Positions 25,661-36,080 of a stretch of 39,743 nucleotides of DNA are shown in pieces. Made by a program: the position numbers and the translations under genes. The DNA comes from SAR324 cluster bacterium (GTDB lineage: Bacteria > SAR324 > XYD2-FULL-50-16), in NCBI GenBank assembly GCA_028280735.1, contig JANQLH010000174.1:1-39743 (forward strand), in the 5' to 3' direction. A model generated the notes under the pieces. That model was given only the letters and a program-made list of their open reading frames with translations, did not search any database and was not told the origin of the DNA. The first letter of the stretch is position 1. Every line of letters starts with the position of its first letter.

Positions 25661-27637
25661 ATGAAACAACGATTCAATTTAAAAACTCCTTTTCAACCTT
25701 CAGGTGACCAGGCAGAAGCGATCAAACAGCTGCTGCTGGGTTTGGAAAAGGATCGCAAGTACCAGGCATTGCTTGGAGTTACCGGTTCCGGAAAAACGTT
25801 TACCATGGCCAACGTGATCAACAGTTTTAGTCGACCCACGTTGATCATGACGCATAACAAAACCCTGGCTGCACAGCTTTACAACGAATTCAAGGAATTT
25901 TTTCCGGATAATGCCGTCGAGTATTTTGTCAGTTACTATGACTACTACCAGCCGGAAGCTTATGTTCCTCGCACGGATGTCTATATTGAAAAAGATACTT
26001 CAATTAATGACGACCTGGACAAAATGCGTTTGTCGGCAACGCGTTCCCTGTTCGAGAGAGAAGATGTGATTATCATTTCCAGTGTTTCCTGTATTTACGG
26101 TCTTGGTTCTCCTGAAGCATACAGAGGTATGCTCCTGTATTTAATGGAAGGAAGTGAGATGGATCGAAACCGAATCCTGGGTAAACTGGTGGAGATTCAG
26201 TACAACCGTAACGACATGGATTTCCACCGGGGAACATTCCGGGTACGCGGGGATACGATAGAGGTATATCCAGCTTACGATGACTACGCCATTCGCATCG
26301 AAATGTTTGGAGATGAGATCGAAAGCATTCTAAAAATCGATCCTTTAACGGGCAAAACATTGGATTCCTTGAGTAAAATTGCCATCTATCCCGGAAGTCA
26401 TTATGTGACTCCGGAAGATCAAATGCCTGAAACGCTTGAACTGATCAGGGCTGAATTAAAAGAGCGCTTGGAAGATCTGCATGCCCAAAACAAACTCGTT
26501 GAGTATCAACGATTGCAGCAGCGTACCAATTATGATCTGGAAATGCTTGAGGAAACAGGCCGGTGTACTGGAATTGAAAACTACTCACGAATTTTTAATC
26601 GAAGATCGGCGGGTGAACCGCCTCCTACATTAATCGATTACTTTCCCAGAAACTCGCTGGTTTTTATCGATGAAAGCCACGTTAGTTTACCGCAAATTTC
26701 AGGCATGTATAAAGGCGATTATTCCCGGAAATCCACACTTGTGGAGCACGGATTCAGGCTTCCCTCCGCAGTTGATAACCGCCCGTTGAAATATGAAGAA
26801 TTTGACAAGTTGGTTAACCGCATTATCTACGTTTCCGCAACCCCGGGTGATACAGAACTGGAAAACGTGAAAAACCGGGTAGTGGAGCAAATTATCAGAC
26901 CAACCGGACTGATCGATCCGGAAATAGAGATTCGTCCAACCGCGGGCCAGGTTGATGATATGTACGCGGAAATTGAGAAAGTCGTTAAAACCAAGGAACG
27001 TGTTTTAATCACCACCCTGACCAAAAGAATGGCCGAGGATTTGACCGAATATTACGCAGATATGGGTGTTCGAGTGAAATATATGCACTCGGATATTGAC
27101 ACCTTGGAGCGATCGGAAATCATTCGAGACTTAAGACTGGGTGAGTTTGATGTCTTGGTGGGAATTAACCTTCTGAGGGAAGGGCTTGATATCCCTGAGG
27201 TTAGTCTGGTAGCAATCTTTGATGCCGATAAGGAAGGATACCTGAGATCCTATCGCTCCCTATTACAGACCTGTGGAAGAGCTTCCAGAAACGTCAATGG
27301 AAGGGTGATTATGTTTGCGGATTCGATTACAAAATCGATGAAGCTAACCATTGATGAAACTAATCGACGACGTAAGCGTCAACAGGATCACAACAAAAAG
27401 CACAATATTACACCGAAAACCATCGTTAAAAAAATTCAGGATAAAATGGTGCTTGAAACAGCAGACAGGGCAGCAGAAAGTTCACCTGCCTATGGTTCTC
27501 AACCGAAGGATCTGCTTAAGAAAATCAAACAATTGGAAAAAGAGATGCGCTTGGCAGCCAAAGAATTGAATTTTGAAAAAGCAGCTGAACTAAGAGACGA
27601 AATCTATCATTGGAAAAAAGCAGACCTGGGGCTGTGA
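25661..27637 (+). CDS. uvrB: Excinuclease ABC subunit B
   Basis: UvrB is the damage-verifying helicase of nucleotide excision repair, working with UvrA and UvrC. The 658-residue product carries Walker A GVTGSGKT at residues 39-46, the beta-hairpin region [20 protein letters not shown], the DESH box in [20 protein letters not shown], helicase motifs [18 protein letters not shown] and [12 protein letters not shown] (Cys and Ser differ from the common QTIGRAARN), and the C-terminal UVR coiled coil [14 protein letters not shown] for UvrC contact. Length is typical. The Shine-Dalgarno is weak. It is followed by hpt after 109 bases. Confidence 0.98.
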   Translation: MKQRFNLKTPFQPSGDQAEAIKQLLLGLEKDRKYQALLGVTGSGKTFTMANVINSFSRPTLIMTHNKTLAAQLYNEFKEFFPDNAVEYFVSYYDYYQPEAYVPRTDVYIEKDTSINDDLDKMRLSATRSLFEREDVIIISSVSCIYGLGSPEAYRGMLLYLMEGSEMDRNRILGKLVEIQYNRNDMDFHRGTFRVRGDTIEVYPAYDDYAIRIEMFGDEIESILKIDPLTGKTLDSLSKIAIYPGSHYVTPEDQMPETLELIRAELKERLEDLHAQNKLVEYQRLQQRTNYDLEMLEETGRCTGIENYSRIFNRRSAGEPPPTLIDYFPRNSLVFIDESHVSLPQISGMYKGDYSRKSTLVEHGFRLPSAVDNRPLKYEEFDKLVNRIIYVSATPGDTELENVKNRVVEQIIRPTGLIDPEIEIRPTAGQVDDMYAEIEKVVKTKERVLITTLTKRMAEDLTEYYADMGVRVKYMHSDIDTLERSEIIRDLRLGEFDVLVGINLLREGLDIPEVSLVAIFDADKEGYLRSYRSLLQTCGRASRNVNGRVIMFADSITKSMKLTIDETNRRRKRQQDHNKKHNITPKTIVKKIQDKMVLETADRAAESSPAYGSQPKDLLKKIKQLEKEMRLAAKELNFEKAAELRDEIYHWKKADLGL

Positions 27638-27746
27638 TCCGACCTGCTCTTTTGATATCTTTCCTGATCGCACCACATTTTTTCCGAGCGTCAGACAACA
27701 GTACCAGTTTTAATTATCCAACTTAAATAACTATTTAGGAGACATA

Positions 27747-28256
27747 ATGTACAAAGTGTTTATTTCAGAAGAAAAAATTAAAGAAAGAGTTATCGAATTA
27801 GGTAAAGAAATATCGGATCAATATCATGGTGAACAGGTTGTCGTTGTCGTGCTGCTCCGCGGCTCGTTTATGTTTGCTGCAGATCTGGTCCGGGCGATAG
27901 ATGGAGACGTGATAGTTGATTTTATGGTTGTTTCCAGCTATCAAGGAATGGAAACATCGGGGGAAGTCAGGATTTATAAAGATCTTGCGGAGAACATCCA
28001 CGATCGTCATGTCTTAATCGTTGAAGACATTGTGGATACAGGTTTGACGCTGACCAAAATTCTTGAAGTATTGAAAAGCAGAAACCCCAAATCTCTGGAA
28101 ACGTGCTCTCTTTTGAGCAAGCCCAGTCGACGAATTAAAGAAGTTGCCATTAAATATGTGGGATTCACAATTGAAGATAAGTTTGTGATCGGTTATGGGC
28201 TGGATTTGGATCAAAAATATCGTCAATTGCCATATATCGCCGAGATGACCCACTAG
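27747..28256 (+). CDS. hpt: Hypoxanthine phosphoribosyltransferase
   Basis: The enzyme makes IMP or GMP from hypoxanthine or guanine and PRPP. The 169-residue product has the type I PRTase core: LLRGSFMFAADLVRAI near residue 37, the flexible-loop region SSYQGMETSGEVRI, the PRPP-binding VLIVEDIVDTGLTL at 89-102 and the base-binding end YVGFTIEDKFVIGYGLDLD. AGGAGA precedes ATG 27747. The downstream gene is a purine permease, so the pair forms a salvage unit. I looked for a purine riboswitch in the 109-base leader and found no consensus. Confidence 0.96.
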   Translation: MYKVFISEEKIKERVIELGKEISDQYHGEQVVVVVLLRGSFMFAADLVRAIDGDVIVDFMVVSSYQGMETSGEVRIYKDLAENIHDRHVLIVEDIVDTGLTLTKILEVLKSRNPKSLETCSLLSKPSRRIKEVAIKYVGFTIEDKFVIGYGLDLDQKYRQLPYIAEMTH

Positions 28257-28399
28257 GTACTAAAACCGGCCATAACACTCCAGGAGTCGGCTACTGCATC
28301 CTAACGGTTTCCAGAATTTTGGCAATTCGAACCGATAACCCCTTCTTCCAACGGATTGAAAATCATCAAAAATCGTTATGATCAAAAAGGAGACATTAA

Positions 28400-29713
28400 A
28401 TGAGTTCCATTGCTGATTTTTTTAAGCTCAAGGAAAACAAAACAGATGTGGGTACGGAAGTCAGGGCGGGTATAGCAACTTTTCTGACGATGGCATATAT
28501 CATTGTCGTCAATCCTGATATTCTTTCCAACACAGGCATGCCTTTCGCCGGTGTTTTATTTGCGACAGTATTGGTTGCTTCCGTGAGTTCTATCCTGATG
28601 GGCCTGGTGACAAATTTACCATTCGCTATTGCACCGGGGATGGGATTAAATGCGTTTTTTGCATTCTCATTGTGCATAGGGATGAATATCCCCTGGCAAA
28701 CTGCTTTGGGAGTCGTGTTTATTTCCGGAGTGATCTTTTTAATCCTCTCCGTAACCGGTGTCAGACAAGCAATCGTCCAATCGATCCCGGCCAGTCTTCG
28801 CTATGGCGTTGCTGCCGGAATTGGGTTGTTTTTATCCATTATTGGTCTTACCAGTGTTAATTTCATTGTCACTGATCCTGACACAACGGTGACTTTTGGC
28901 GGGATGAATCCAACCACCATCCTGTTTTTGATCGGACTGGCAATTACCGGAATTCTGATAGCAAAGAAGGTTAAAGGTTCGCTGATTATTGGGATCGTTA
29001 CTACATCTCTTCTTGCCCTGCTGGCTTCAAAAACAATCGATGGCGCAGCGGACATGGTTGCGGTACCAGACAATATTTTCGCACTTCCGAGCCTGGATGT
29101 TTTCTTTCAGCTTGATATTTTGGGTGCATTAACTGTAAGTATGGCTGCCCCAATATTCACTTTTCTGTTCACGGATATTTTTGATTCGTTATCAACATTT
29201 CTTGGAGTATCAGAAGTAGGCGGATTTATTGAAAAAGACGGACAACCCAAAAACGTCGGTAAGGCGTTGTTGGTAGACGCTGTTTCTACAACCGTTTCCG
29301 GTCTTTTCGGAACATCTTCCGGAACTACCTACATAGAATCCGCTTCAGGAGTAGAGGAAGGAGGAAGAACAGGCTTAACAGCTGTTGTGACAGGGCTGCT
29401 ATTTCTGCCTTTCATGTTTTTATCCCCCCTGCTTTCATTCGTGCCTGCTGTAGCAACAGCACCAATCCTGGTTTTGATCGGCCTGTTTATGATGAAACCT
29501 GTGGCAAAAATAGCCTGGGACAACTATGAAGAGGCCATACCGGCTTTTTTAGCCTTGATATTGATTCCTTTGACCTATTCAATTACCCAAGGTATTGTTT
29601 GGGGATTTTTATCGTACACAGTGTTAAAGATATTGAAAGGTAAGATTCGCGAACTGCCGTTGATGATTTATATTATCGATGCAGGTGCAATCCTTTCTTT
29701 ATTATACCATTAG
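28400..29713 (+). CDS. NCS2/AzgA-type purine (hypoxanthine/guanine) permease
   Basis: This 437-residue inner-membrane protein has about twelve hydrophobic segments. AzgA-branch signatures are clear: TEVRAGIATFLTMAYIIVVN with NPDILSNTGMPF at the N-terminus, the APGMGLNAFFAFS segment, the helix-10 region TDIFDSLSTFLGVSE, LLVDAVSTTVSGLFGTSSGT and YIESASGVEEGGRTG. AzgA members import adenine, guanine or hypoxanthine with protons; the exact base is undetermined. AAGGAGA precedes the ATG. The hpt gene 143 bases upstream supports uptake of hypoxanthine or guanine for salvage. A terminator at 29723-29754 ends the unit. Confidence 0.93.
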   Translation: MSSIADFFKLKENKTDVGTEVRAGIATFLTMAYIIVVNPDILSNTGMPFAGVLFATVLVASVSSILMGLVTNLPFAIAPGMGLNAFFAFSLCIGMNIPWQTALGVVFISGVIFLILSVTGVRQAIVQSIPASLRYGVAAGIGLFLSIIGLTSVNFIVTDPDTTVTFGGMNPTTILFLIGLAITGILIAKKVKGSLIIGIVTTSLLALLASKTIDGAADMVAVPDNIFALPSLDVFFQLDILGALTVSMAAPIFTFLFTDIFDSLSTFLGVSEVGGFIEKDGQPKNVGKALLVDAVSTTVSGLFGTSSGTTYIESASGVEEGGRTGLTAVVTGLLFLPFMFLSPLLSFVPAVATAPILVLIGLFMMKPVAKIAWDNYEEAIPAFLALILIPLTYSITQGIVWGFLSYTVLKILKGKIRELPLMIYIIDAGAILSLLYH

Positions 29714-29722
29714 AACAACCAG

Positions 29723-29754
29723 CCGGATGAATGTCGGTTCATTCGGTTTATTTT
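29723..29754 (+). terminator. Intrinsic terminator of the hpt-permease unit
   Basis: CCGGATGAA (29723-29731) pairs with TTCATTCGG (29738-29746), one G-T wobble, loop TGTCGG, followed by TTTATTTT. It overlaps the stop codon of the convergent uppS gene. Confidence 0.6.
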
Positions 29755-30512
29755 CCATACCTTCTTTCACGTTGCTGATAGATTCGAATTGCCCTCCAAA
29801 AATCTATCATTCTGAACGCCGGCCAAAAAACCTCCGTGAAATATAGTTCCGAATAGGCACTTTGCCAGAGCAAAAACCCGCTTAGTCTTTCTTCTCCGGA
29901 CGTCCGAATTATCAAATCAGGATCGGGAATACCATTGGTATAAAGGTTTTTCGCCAATAAATCCTCATCGATATCTTCAATATCGATTTCCTTCCTTTCG
30001 ATCTGTTGAACGACCTTTTTCACCGCATCCACAATTTCCGCTCGTCCACCATAACTAATAGCGATATTAAGCTGAAAATTGTCATGATCTTTGGTTACTT
30101 CTTCCGCTTTGGCAATCTCTTCGTTTAACTCTTTTGACAAATATTCCAAACGCCCGATTACGCGAATACGAACTTTATTTTTTTCGATAGCCGGTTCCTG
30201 TTGGAATTTTTTTATTTTTTCCACCAACAGGGTCATCAGGGTGTCGACTTCATCGCTGCTTCTATTGAAATTCTCCGTAGAAAAAGCATACAAAGTGATA
30301 ATTTTAATGTTGAGTTTCCAGCACCATTGCAACAAGTCTTCAACTTTGTTTGCTCCAAACATATGCCCTTTGGTAACTTCCAATCCTTTTTCGCGGGCAA
30401 ACCTTCTGTTTCCGTCAAGGATCACCCCAATGTGTTGAGGTTTAGGACCTTCTTTGATCTGACGCCAGAGGACCTTTTCATATAATCGATATACAATCGA
30501 AGCTAACTTCAT
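29748..30512 (-). CDS. uppS: Cis-prenyltransferase (polyprenyl diphosphate synthase), archaeal-like
   Basis: It should elongate farnesyl diphosphate with isopentenyl units to make the lipid carrier for peptidoglycan and surface glycans. The 254-residue product has the catalytic Asp33 in ILDGNRRFA, TLYAFSTENFNR, SYGGRAEIVDAV and the C-terminal IIRTSGEERLSGFLLWQSAY followed by SELYF. Several features look like archaeal enzymes rather than the usual bacterial ones: an N-terminal helix (residues 1-25, IVYRLYEKVLWRQIKEG), RRFA in place of GRWA, ENFNR in place of ENWxRP, and IDFWRAIRIYQQRERRYGK at the end. It stands alone, convergent with the purine permease. Confidence 0.93.
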   Translation of the reverse strand: MKLASIVYRLYEKVLWRQIKEGPKPQHIGVILDGNRRFAREKGLEVTKGHMFGANKVEDLLQWCWKLNIKIITLYAFSTENFNRSSDEVDTLMTLLVEKIKKFQQEPAIEKNKVRIRVIGRLEYLSKELNEEIAKAEEVTKDHDNFQLNIAISYGGRAEIVDAVKKVVQQIERKEIDIEDIDEDLLAKNLYTNGIPDPDLIIRTSGEERLSGFLLWQSAYSELYFTEVFWPAFRMIDFWRAIRIYQQRERRYGK

Positions 30513-31181
30513 AATTTAATTGTCTATGTTAGTTCATTAATTGGTTTTTTACAGCATCCTGATTTTCGATCGGGCTTTTGGCAATCGATCTTTCGGGAGG
30601 CAACACTTCTTATACGCAAAATACGACGTAATTGTGAACTCTGAAGCCAATAAAGCCGCCAATTTTGTCCGCGACGCAGTAACTTTGTATTTAATGGGGA
30701 GTTCTTGCCCGATTCATTGAACCTTTTGCTGAGAGCAACGTGATAAAATCATTTAAGCTTTATCCCTTTCCTTCGCCCGAAAAACGGAATAACGCTGCAC
30801 TGATCACACCAAACCTAATGGATGCTGTTCTTTTCATTGGCGATCAGTTTCAATTGCTCCGAATAATTTATCATACTAACAGGATCAAAATAATTTTGGA
30901 ATCTAATCCTTGATTCATGAGTCATTTAGGATCAATCGAATTTAGTTTTATCTCACGCCTATCAATGATCTTTCAACTATTTAGCAGAAATAGTAACCAT
31001 AAAAAACTCAATTCTTTACCAAAATGATTTACTAGGTATTTATTTGATATTTAAACATTTCGCAACCAAACCTTTGACAGCACACCGGTGCAAATCCTGG
31101 TGTGTGGGAAATTCAAGGGAAATACAATTGCAGATTTAAAAAAAGGGTCGGTGACGGGAAGCCGTTGGCGATGTCCCAACA
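30513..31181. other. Gene-free region between uppS and the transporter
   Basis: No gene or RNA is supported. A small imperfect hairpin (CACACC/GGTGTG) lies near 31080-31105, downstream of the transporter operon on its strand, but lacks a T run. Confidence 0.4.
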
Positions 31182-32174
31182 TTATTCGGCCAGATTCACT
31201 TCACCGGCAAAATGACAGGCAACCTGATGATCGATTCCCGTATCTGATTGCTTAAGCACAGGGATCTGTTGACGGCAAACATCCTTGGCAACAGGACACC
31301 TTGTGTGAAAGCAACAACCGGGGGGAGGATTAATTGGCGAAGGGACATCTCCAATGAGAATAATTTTCTTCTTTTTTCGCTCCGGATCAGGCTCCGGAAT
31401 TGCTGATATCAGGGCCTGTGTATAAGGATGTTGCGGTGTTTCGATGATATCCGCTGCAGAGGCGTACTCAACAATTTTACCGAGATACATGACCGCAATG
31501 CGATCAGAGATATGCTTTACTACAGCCAAATCATGGGAAATAAACAGGTAGGTTAGTTCCAACTCCCGCTGTAAGGTCAAAAGCAGGTTCAATATTTGTG
31601 ATTGTATCGAAACATCCAGAGCGGAGACCGGTTCGTCGCATACAACCAGTTTTGGATTTAATGAAATAGCACGAGCAATACCGATCCGCTGGCGCTGTCC
31701 ACCGGAAAACTCGTGGGGATATCGGTCAGATGCGCTGCCTGACAATCCAACCGTATCGAGAAGTTGTTTTACTTTTGATTTCCGCTCCCGACTGTCAAGC
31801 TGTTTATGAATGATAAAGGATTCTTCAAGGATTTCTCCAACCGTATGCCTTGAATTAAGTGATTCAAACGGATCTTGAAAGATTATCTGCATCTGTCGTC
31901 TTAGCGGACGCAACTCTTTTTGTGACAGCCTGGTGATATCAACTCCGTCAATAAAGATGCGACCAGCCGTGGGATCATACAGCCTTAACATCGTCCGACC
32001 CATCGTGGTTTTACCACATCCGGATTCTCCAACCAATCCCACTGTTTCACCCCTTTTAACCTTGATGGAGACCCCATCCAACGCATAAACGGTCCCCACC
32101 TGTCTTAAAAACACTCCTCCGTAAATGGGAAAATGCTGTTTCAAGTCGACAACTTCAATCATGGAATCCGTCAT
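31182..32174 (-). CDS. Peptide ABC transporter ATPase, OppF/DppF type
   Basis: This cytosolic ATPase of 330 residues shows Walker A GESGCGKT, the Q-loop IIFQDPFESLNSR, signature FSGGQRQRIGIARAI, Walker B LVVCDEPVSALD and H-loop ISHDL. The C-terminal oligopeptide-transporter extension contains GDVPSPINPPPGC and HTRCP with spaced cysteines (CRQQIP and ACHF), characteristic of the Opp/Dpp family and often binding an iron-sulfur cluster or zinc. I use ATG 32174 because it overlaps the previous stop as ATGA and GGAGGTGA sits ten bases upstream. It is the last of five genes; in E. coli the equivalent YejF is one fused ATPase, here it is split in two. Confidence 0.93.
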   Translation of the reverse strand: MTDSMIEVVDLKQHFPIYGGVFLRQVGTVYALDGVSIKVKRGETVGLVGESGCGKTTMGRTMLRLYDPTAGRIFIDGVDITRLSQKELRPLRRQMQIIFQDPFESLNSRHTVGEILEESFIIHKQLDSRERKSKVKQLLDTVGLSGSASDRYPHEFSGGQRQRIGIARAISLNPKLVVCDEPVSALDVSIQSQILNLLLTLQRELELTYLFISHDLAVVKHISDRIAVMYLGKIVEYASAADIIETPQHPYTQALISAIPEPDPERKKKKIILIGDVPSPINPPPGCCFHTRCPVAKDVCRQQIPVLKQSDTGIDHQVACHFAGEVNLAE

Positions 32175-33169
32175 GCCTGACTCACCTCCCGCCAATTAAA
32201 ACAGGCAACTCTATGATTATCGCCCACCAATTCTGTCGGTGGAGGAGATTCAACGCAACTCTCCGTGGCAAAAGGGCAACGATTTTGAAATCTGCATCCC
32301 TTGGGAAGATCTTTTAGATCCGGAACCATGCCCTCAATGGTATTCAATTGTTGCTTGCCAATTGAAGTGAGCCTGGGTATCGCCTGCAGTAATCCCTTGG
32401 TATAGGGATGCGAGGGCGATTTGAAAAGATTTTGTACCGGAGCGCTTTCAACAATATTGCCGGCATACATGACCACCACATCATCACAATTTTCCGCAAT
32501 TACACCCAAATCATGGGTAATTAAAATGATAGACATTCCGGATTCTTTTTGCAGTTCTTGCATCAAATCAAGAATCTGTGCCTGTATGGTAACATCCAGT
32601 GCTGTCGTAGGCTCATCAGCAATCAAAATCTCCGGACCGCAGGCCAATGCCATGGCAATCATGACCCGCTGCCTCATTCCACCTGATTGTTGATGTGGAT
32701 ACTCGTTGATCCTCAATTCAGGTTCGGGAATACCAACTTTTTTAAGTTGACGAACCGATGCTTGTAATACTTCACCCGCATTCATTTCAGGAAAATGTAA
32801 TCTATAAACCTCCTGCAATTGTTTTCCTACCCGATGAACCGGATTAAGGGCAGTCATGGGTTCCTGAAATATCATCGAGATGCGTTTACCACGAATCGAC
32901 CTCATCTCCGCCGGTGGTAGTTCAGCAATGTTCATTCCGTCGAAAGAAATCTCACCGTTTTCAATCTTACCCGATGGTTTCGGCAATAGTCTCATAATGG
33001 AGAGCGACGTCACACTTTTACCACAGCCCGATTCACCCACAATCCCCAGGGTCTTTCCTTTTTTCACTTCAAAACTGACACCATCAACAGCACGCAATAC
33101 TCCATGTTCCGTATTAAAGGAAGTGACCAGGTTATTAACTTTCAGAATCGCTTTGGTAAAAGCTGACAT
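32171..33169 (-). CDS. Peptide ABC transporter ATPase, OppD/DppD type
   Basis: The 332-residue ATPase carries Walker A GESGCGKS, the Q-loop [19 protein letters not shown], signature [15 protein letters not shown], Walker [13 protein letters not shown] and [13 protein letters not shown]. The C-terminal extension has [18 protein letters not shown], the cysteine-rich motif of OppD and DppD. It pairs with the OppF-type ATPase that overlaps it by four bases to energise the two permeases. It starts 28 bases after the binding-protein gene and has no obvious Shine-Dalgarno. Confidence 0.94.
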   Translation of the reverse strand: MSAFTKAILKVNNLVTSFNTEHGVLRAVDGVSFEVKKGKTLGIVGESGCGKSVTSLSIMRLLPKPSGKIENGEISFDGMNIAELPPAEMRSIRGKRISMIFQEPMTALNPVHRVGKQLQEVYRLHFPEMNAGEVLQASVRQLKKVGIPEPELRINEYPHQQSGGMRQRVMIAMALACGPEILIADEPTTALDVTIQAQILDLMQELQKESGMSIILITHDLGVIAENCDDVVVMYAGNIVESAPVQNLFKSPSHPYTKGLLQAIPRLTSIGKQQLNTIEGMVPDLKDLPKGCRFQNRCPFATESCVESPPPTELVGDNHRVACFNWREVSQA

Positions 33170-33197
33170 ATGATAGTTTTTTTATGAATCTGTTGCT

Positions 33198-34994
33198 TTA
33201 TTCAGCTTTGAACGTTGTGTCAATAAAGGTTTCCGGTTCAAACGTTTTACGATTTTTCATTGCAGCTATAGTCTCTTTGTGCAGCTTCTCGTCAAACCAA
33301 AACAGGGCTGTTCCCAATACATCGAACATGGATTCTGAGAGTTTTGTCCCTGGAGTATCCGGTAGTCTCCACCATCGCCAGTATGCCTCCCTAGTATATC
33401 CAACATAGTAGGCGGGAACAAATGCACCAATCTCATGAAGTTTTTCCTGAATCATGTGAGATAGTTTTATTCTTTCAGGTATTTCCAACGTGACTCGATA
33501 AGATTCAATCATTTTATCCAGATCGGGATCTGCTGTATTGGTGAAATTATTGGTCTGCACTTTAAACGCGTTATCCGAATGGTAATGTTGCCAAAATACA
33601 GGTCTGAGCCCTGTACTGAAACCGGTCCAGGCTACCTCATGTTTTTTCTCCAGGTTCAATTTCCAACTGGAACTTCCATCCAACCGTTTTAACTTCAACT
33701 CAATACCGGCTTTTTTTGCCTCCTCTTTTAGCACTACCAGCCGTTGGGTGTGAGCCTCGACTGAATAATTGACAAAAACAGAAAATCGTTTGTTGTTTTT
33801 TGTCCAGATTCCATCGGATCCCCTACGCCAACCCGATTCTTCCATCAATTTCTCCACTTTATCAACGCTGTATTCCCGAGCCTTGATATTGGGATTGGTA
33901 TATTTACCATAACCTGTATAGTGATTATGTTGCCTGCTGTAGTCGTTGCGCAAAACCTTTGTCAACACCTTTTCCATATTAACCCCGTGAGCAAAGGCGT
34001 ATCTGACGTTACGGTCTTTAAACAACTCATTCGCCTGGTTTAACCAAAAGCCCATTGCACCCTGCGGAACGTCGTTATAAAACCAAATCCTTTTCACATA
34101 ACCGTCTTTGTAAACAGACATATCCTTAGATTTTTGGTGCCAGTAATTTGGAAATATGACAGGAAAAGTATCAATCCTGTTGTTTTGAAAAAACTCAAAC
34201 GTCGCATTCAAATCCCTGATGACAGTGTACCGGATTGTGTCTACGTTAAACCGCCCTTTAAAATACCGTTTATCCTTACCCCACCAGTTCTTTTTCCGTT
34301 TCAGAGTGATCGACTTTCCCTTTCTCATTTTATCAATTTCATAAGCCCCGGTAGTCGGAGCAATCTTCCAATTAAACCGCCTGACAAAGTCCTTGGGAAT
34401 CTCTCCATAAAAGTGCTCTGGGGTTGGCTCAAGCGCTACCCATCTGTATAGTTCAGCTCGAGGTTTCGTTGCGACGACGGCTATGGTGAAGTCGTCATAT
34501 TTAATTACCTTGTCAATCACTTCGGTGTAAAAGTTATTGTAAAACGGAGCAATAATGTTTTTTGATCTCATGAATGTGAGAGTATATAGATAATCATCTG
34601 CCGTGACAGGGGCCCCGTCTGACCAGCGTGCCGACTGATCCAGCTTGAAGTACATAGTTTTGTTATCATCATCATATGCCCAATGTGTGGCTAAATCGGG
34701 CAATAGTTCTTCAGTATTGGGATGAATTGTGATGATACTTCTATTTAGACCTCGAATGACTCCTGCAAACACTCCGTTTGAATCAGGGCCGACATGTCTC
34801 AAAGTTAACGGGAAAGATTGAATATTGGTCCTGTAGGTTCCCCCTTTCTTTGCATTGGGTGATGCATATATGGGAGCTGTATTGTTTGTTATCCATTTTA
34901 TTCCTTCTGGCAGTTTTTCGTTTGCCCACAACAGATTGGGGGAAAAACTCAAAAAAACCCAAAGTAGACTCAAAAGAAGGAGTTTAATTTTCAT
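33198..34994 (-). CDS. Periplasmic solute-binding protein, YejA-like (SBP family 5)
   Basis: The 598-residue protein has a signal peptide (about residues 1-25, MKIKLLLLSLLWVFLSFS with cleavage after LLWA). The mature part shows the YejA pattern: LPEGIKWITNNTAPIYASPN, AKKGGTYRTNIQSFPLTLR, then family 5 motifs such as LATHWAYDDDNKTMYFKLDQ and ARWSDGAPVTADDYLYTL. YejA binds oligopeptides and, in enterobacteria, microcin C. I chose ATG 34994 since GGAG lies six bases before it; ATG 35006 precedes that site. It sits between the YejE-like permease and the two ATPases, a different order from E. coli yejABEF. Confidence 0.92.
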   Translation of the reverse strand: MKIKLLLLSLLWVFLSFSPNLLWANEKLPEGIKWITNNTAPIYASPNAKKGGTYRTNIQSFPLTLRHVGPDSNGVFAGVIRGLNRSIITIHPNTEELLPDLATHWAYDDDNKTMYFKLDQSARWSDGAPVTADDYLYTLTFMRSKNIIAPFYNNFYTEVIDKVIKYDDFTIAVVATKPRAELYRWVALEPTPEHFYGEIPKDFVRRFNWKIAPTTGAYEIDKMRKGKSITLKRKKNWWGKDKRYFKGRFNVDTIRYTVIRDLNATFEFFQNNRIDTFPVIFPNYWHQKSKDMSVYKDGYVKRIWFYNDVPQGAMGFWLNQANELFKDRNVRYAFAHGVNMEKVLTKVLRNDYSRQHNHYTGYGKYTNPNIKAREYSVDKVEKLMEESGWRRGSDGIWTKNNKRFSVFVNYSVEAHTQRLVVLKEEAKKAGIELKLKRLDGSSSWKLNLEKKHEVAWTGFSTGLRPVFWQHYHSDNAFKVQTNNFTNTADPDLDKMIESYRVTLEIPERIKLSHMIQEKLHEIGAFVPAYYVGYTREAYWRWWRLPDTPGTKLSESMFDVLGTALFWFDEKLHKETIAAMKNRKTFEPETFIDTTFKAE

Positions 34995-35027
34995 AGGATT
35001 CTCCATGTTACTTAATCGAAATCATAC

Positions 35028-36080
35028 CTATTCGTAGGTACTGTGTAGCTTAGGATCAAAACCTTCTCTCACGGCCTCTCCAATGAAAGTGACCGCAACC
35101 ATAACAACCACCAAGGCCGAAACTGTCGATGCGATGATCCAAATTTCATTAAGGTTCCTTGTGCCTTGTTGTAGAAGTTCCCCCCAACTCGGAGTGGGTG
35201 CGGGCAAACCAAATCCAAGGTAGTCCAGTGCGGTCAATGAGCTGATTCCACCAGCGACTGAAAATGGAATAAAGGTCACAATCAACGAAAGTGTGTTTGG
35301 AATTATGTGCCGAAAAATAATTCTAGCATTGCTGGCTCCAAGTGCCTTGGCCGCTAATACGTATTCCCTGGCTTTTTCTTTATAGGTTACTGTTCTCATA
35401 TACCAGGTCATTCCCATCCAACCAAAAAAAACCATAATTAACACCAGGATTATCAGGTTGGGAATTACAATCGATGAAATGATCATAATGATATAAAGAA
35501 CCGGCACGGATGACCAAATCTCAATGATGCGCTGGAAAAAAAGATCGAATTTGCCCCCCATATATCCCATCAGACAGCCAAGAGTGATACCTATCGCATA
35601 ATTGATAACAAGAAGCAGCAACGAAAAAATAATGCAGATTCGAAAGCCGTAAACCAACCTGGCAATGATATCCCTGCCAACTTCATCGGTACCCAAATAG
35701 TGTCGATTCTTAATGGAAGGGGGAAACGGAGGAAAATCTCCGGCTCTTAGATTCGTCTCAAAGGCATTGTAAGGCACCAAAGGCAGTATAACAAAACGTC
35801 CATCGTTTTCTTTTTCGTAAAACTCGTCGAGTTCGCGGTAGTTGGTTTCGTATTCGTAATCCAATCCGAATGCACTGCCAGGAATCATATCACCATAGGT
35901 TGGGAAATGGAGGGATTCTCCATCGTAGACGATCAACGCTCGATTGTTGATCAGCAGTTCTGCCGTGGCCGCAATTAACAACATCACTACAAACAATATG
36001 AGTGAGTAGTATCCCCGCCTAATGGATTTAAAGCGGTTGATCTTTTTTACGGTAAGTGGATTAAACGTAAACAATTTCAT
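35028..36080 (-). CDS. yejE: Peptide ABC transporter permease, YejE/DppC-like
   Basis: This 350-residue inner-membrane permease has an N-terminal helix after a basic stretch, a large periplasmic section with LPLVPYNAFETNLRAGDFPP and HYLGTDEVGRDIIARLVYGF (the YejE and DppC hallmark), then the binding-protein-dependent transport domain. The EAA loop reads EYVLAAKALGASNARIIFRH. GAGG precedes the ATG, which overlaps the yejB stop by four bases. It forms a heterodimeric channel with the YejB-like permease and delivers peptides from the YejA-like binding protein. Confidence 0.93.
   Translation of the reverse strand: MKLFTFNPLTVKKINRFKSIRRGYYSLILFVVMLLIAATAELLINNRALIVYDGESLHFPTYGDMIPGSAFGLDYEYETNYRELDEFYEKENDGRFVILPLVPYNAFETNLRAGDFPPFPPSIKNRHYLGTDEVGRDIIARLVYGFRICIIFSLLLLVINYAIGITLGCLMGYMGGKFDLFFQRIIEIWSSVPVLYIIMIISSIVIPNLIILVLIMVFFGWMGMTWYMRTVTYKEKAREYVLAAKALGASNARIIFRHIIPNTLSLIVTFIPFSVAGGISSLTALDYLGFGLPAPTPSWGELLQQGTRNLNEIWIIASTVSALVVVMVAVTFIGEAVREGFDPKLHSTYE

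Noticed and set aside
27638-27746. Purine riboswitch before hpt
   Set aside because: The conserved junction sequences of the purine aptamer are absent here and also before the permease (28257-28399).
31080-31105. Terminator after the transporter operon
   Set aside because: The hairpin is imperfect and lacks a T run on the minus strand.
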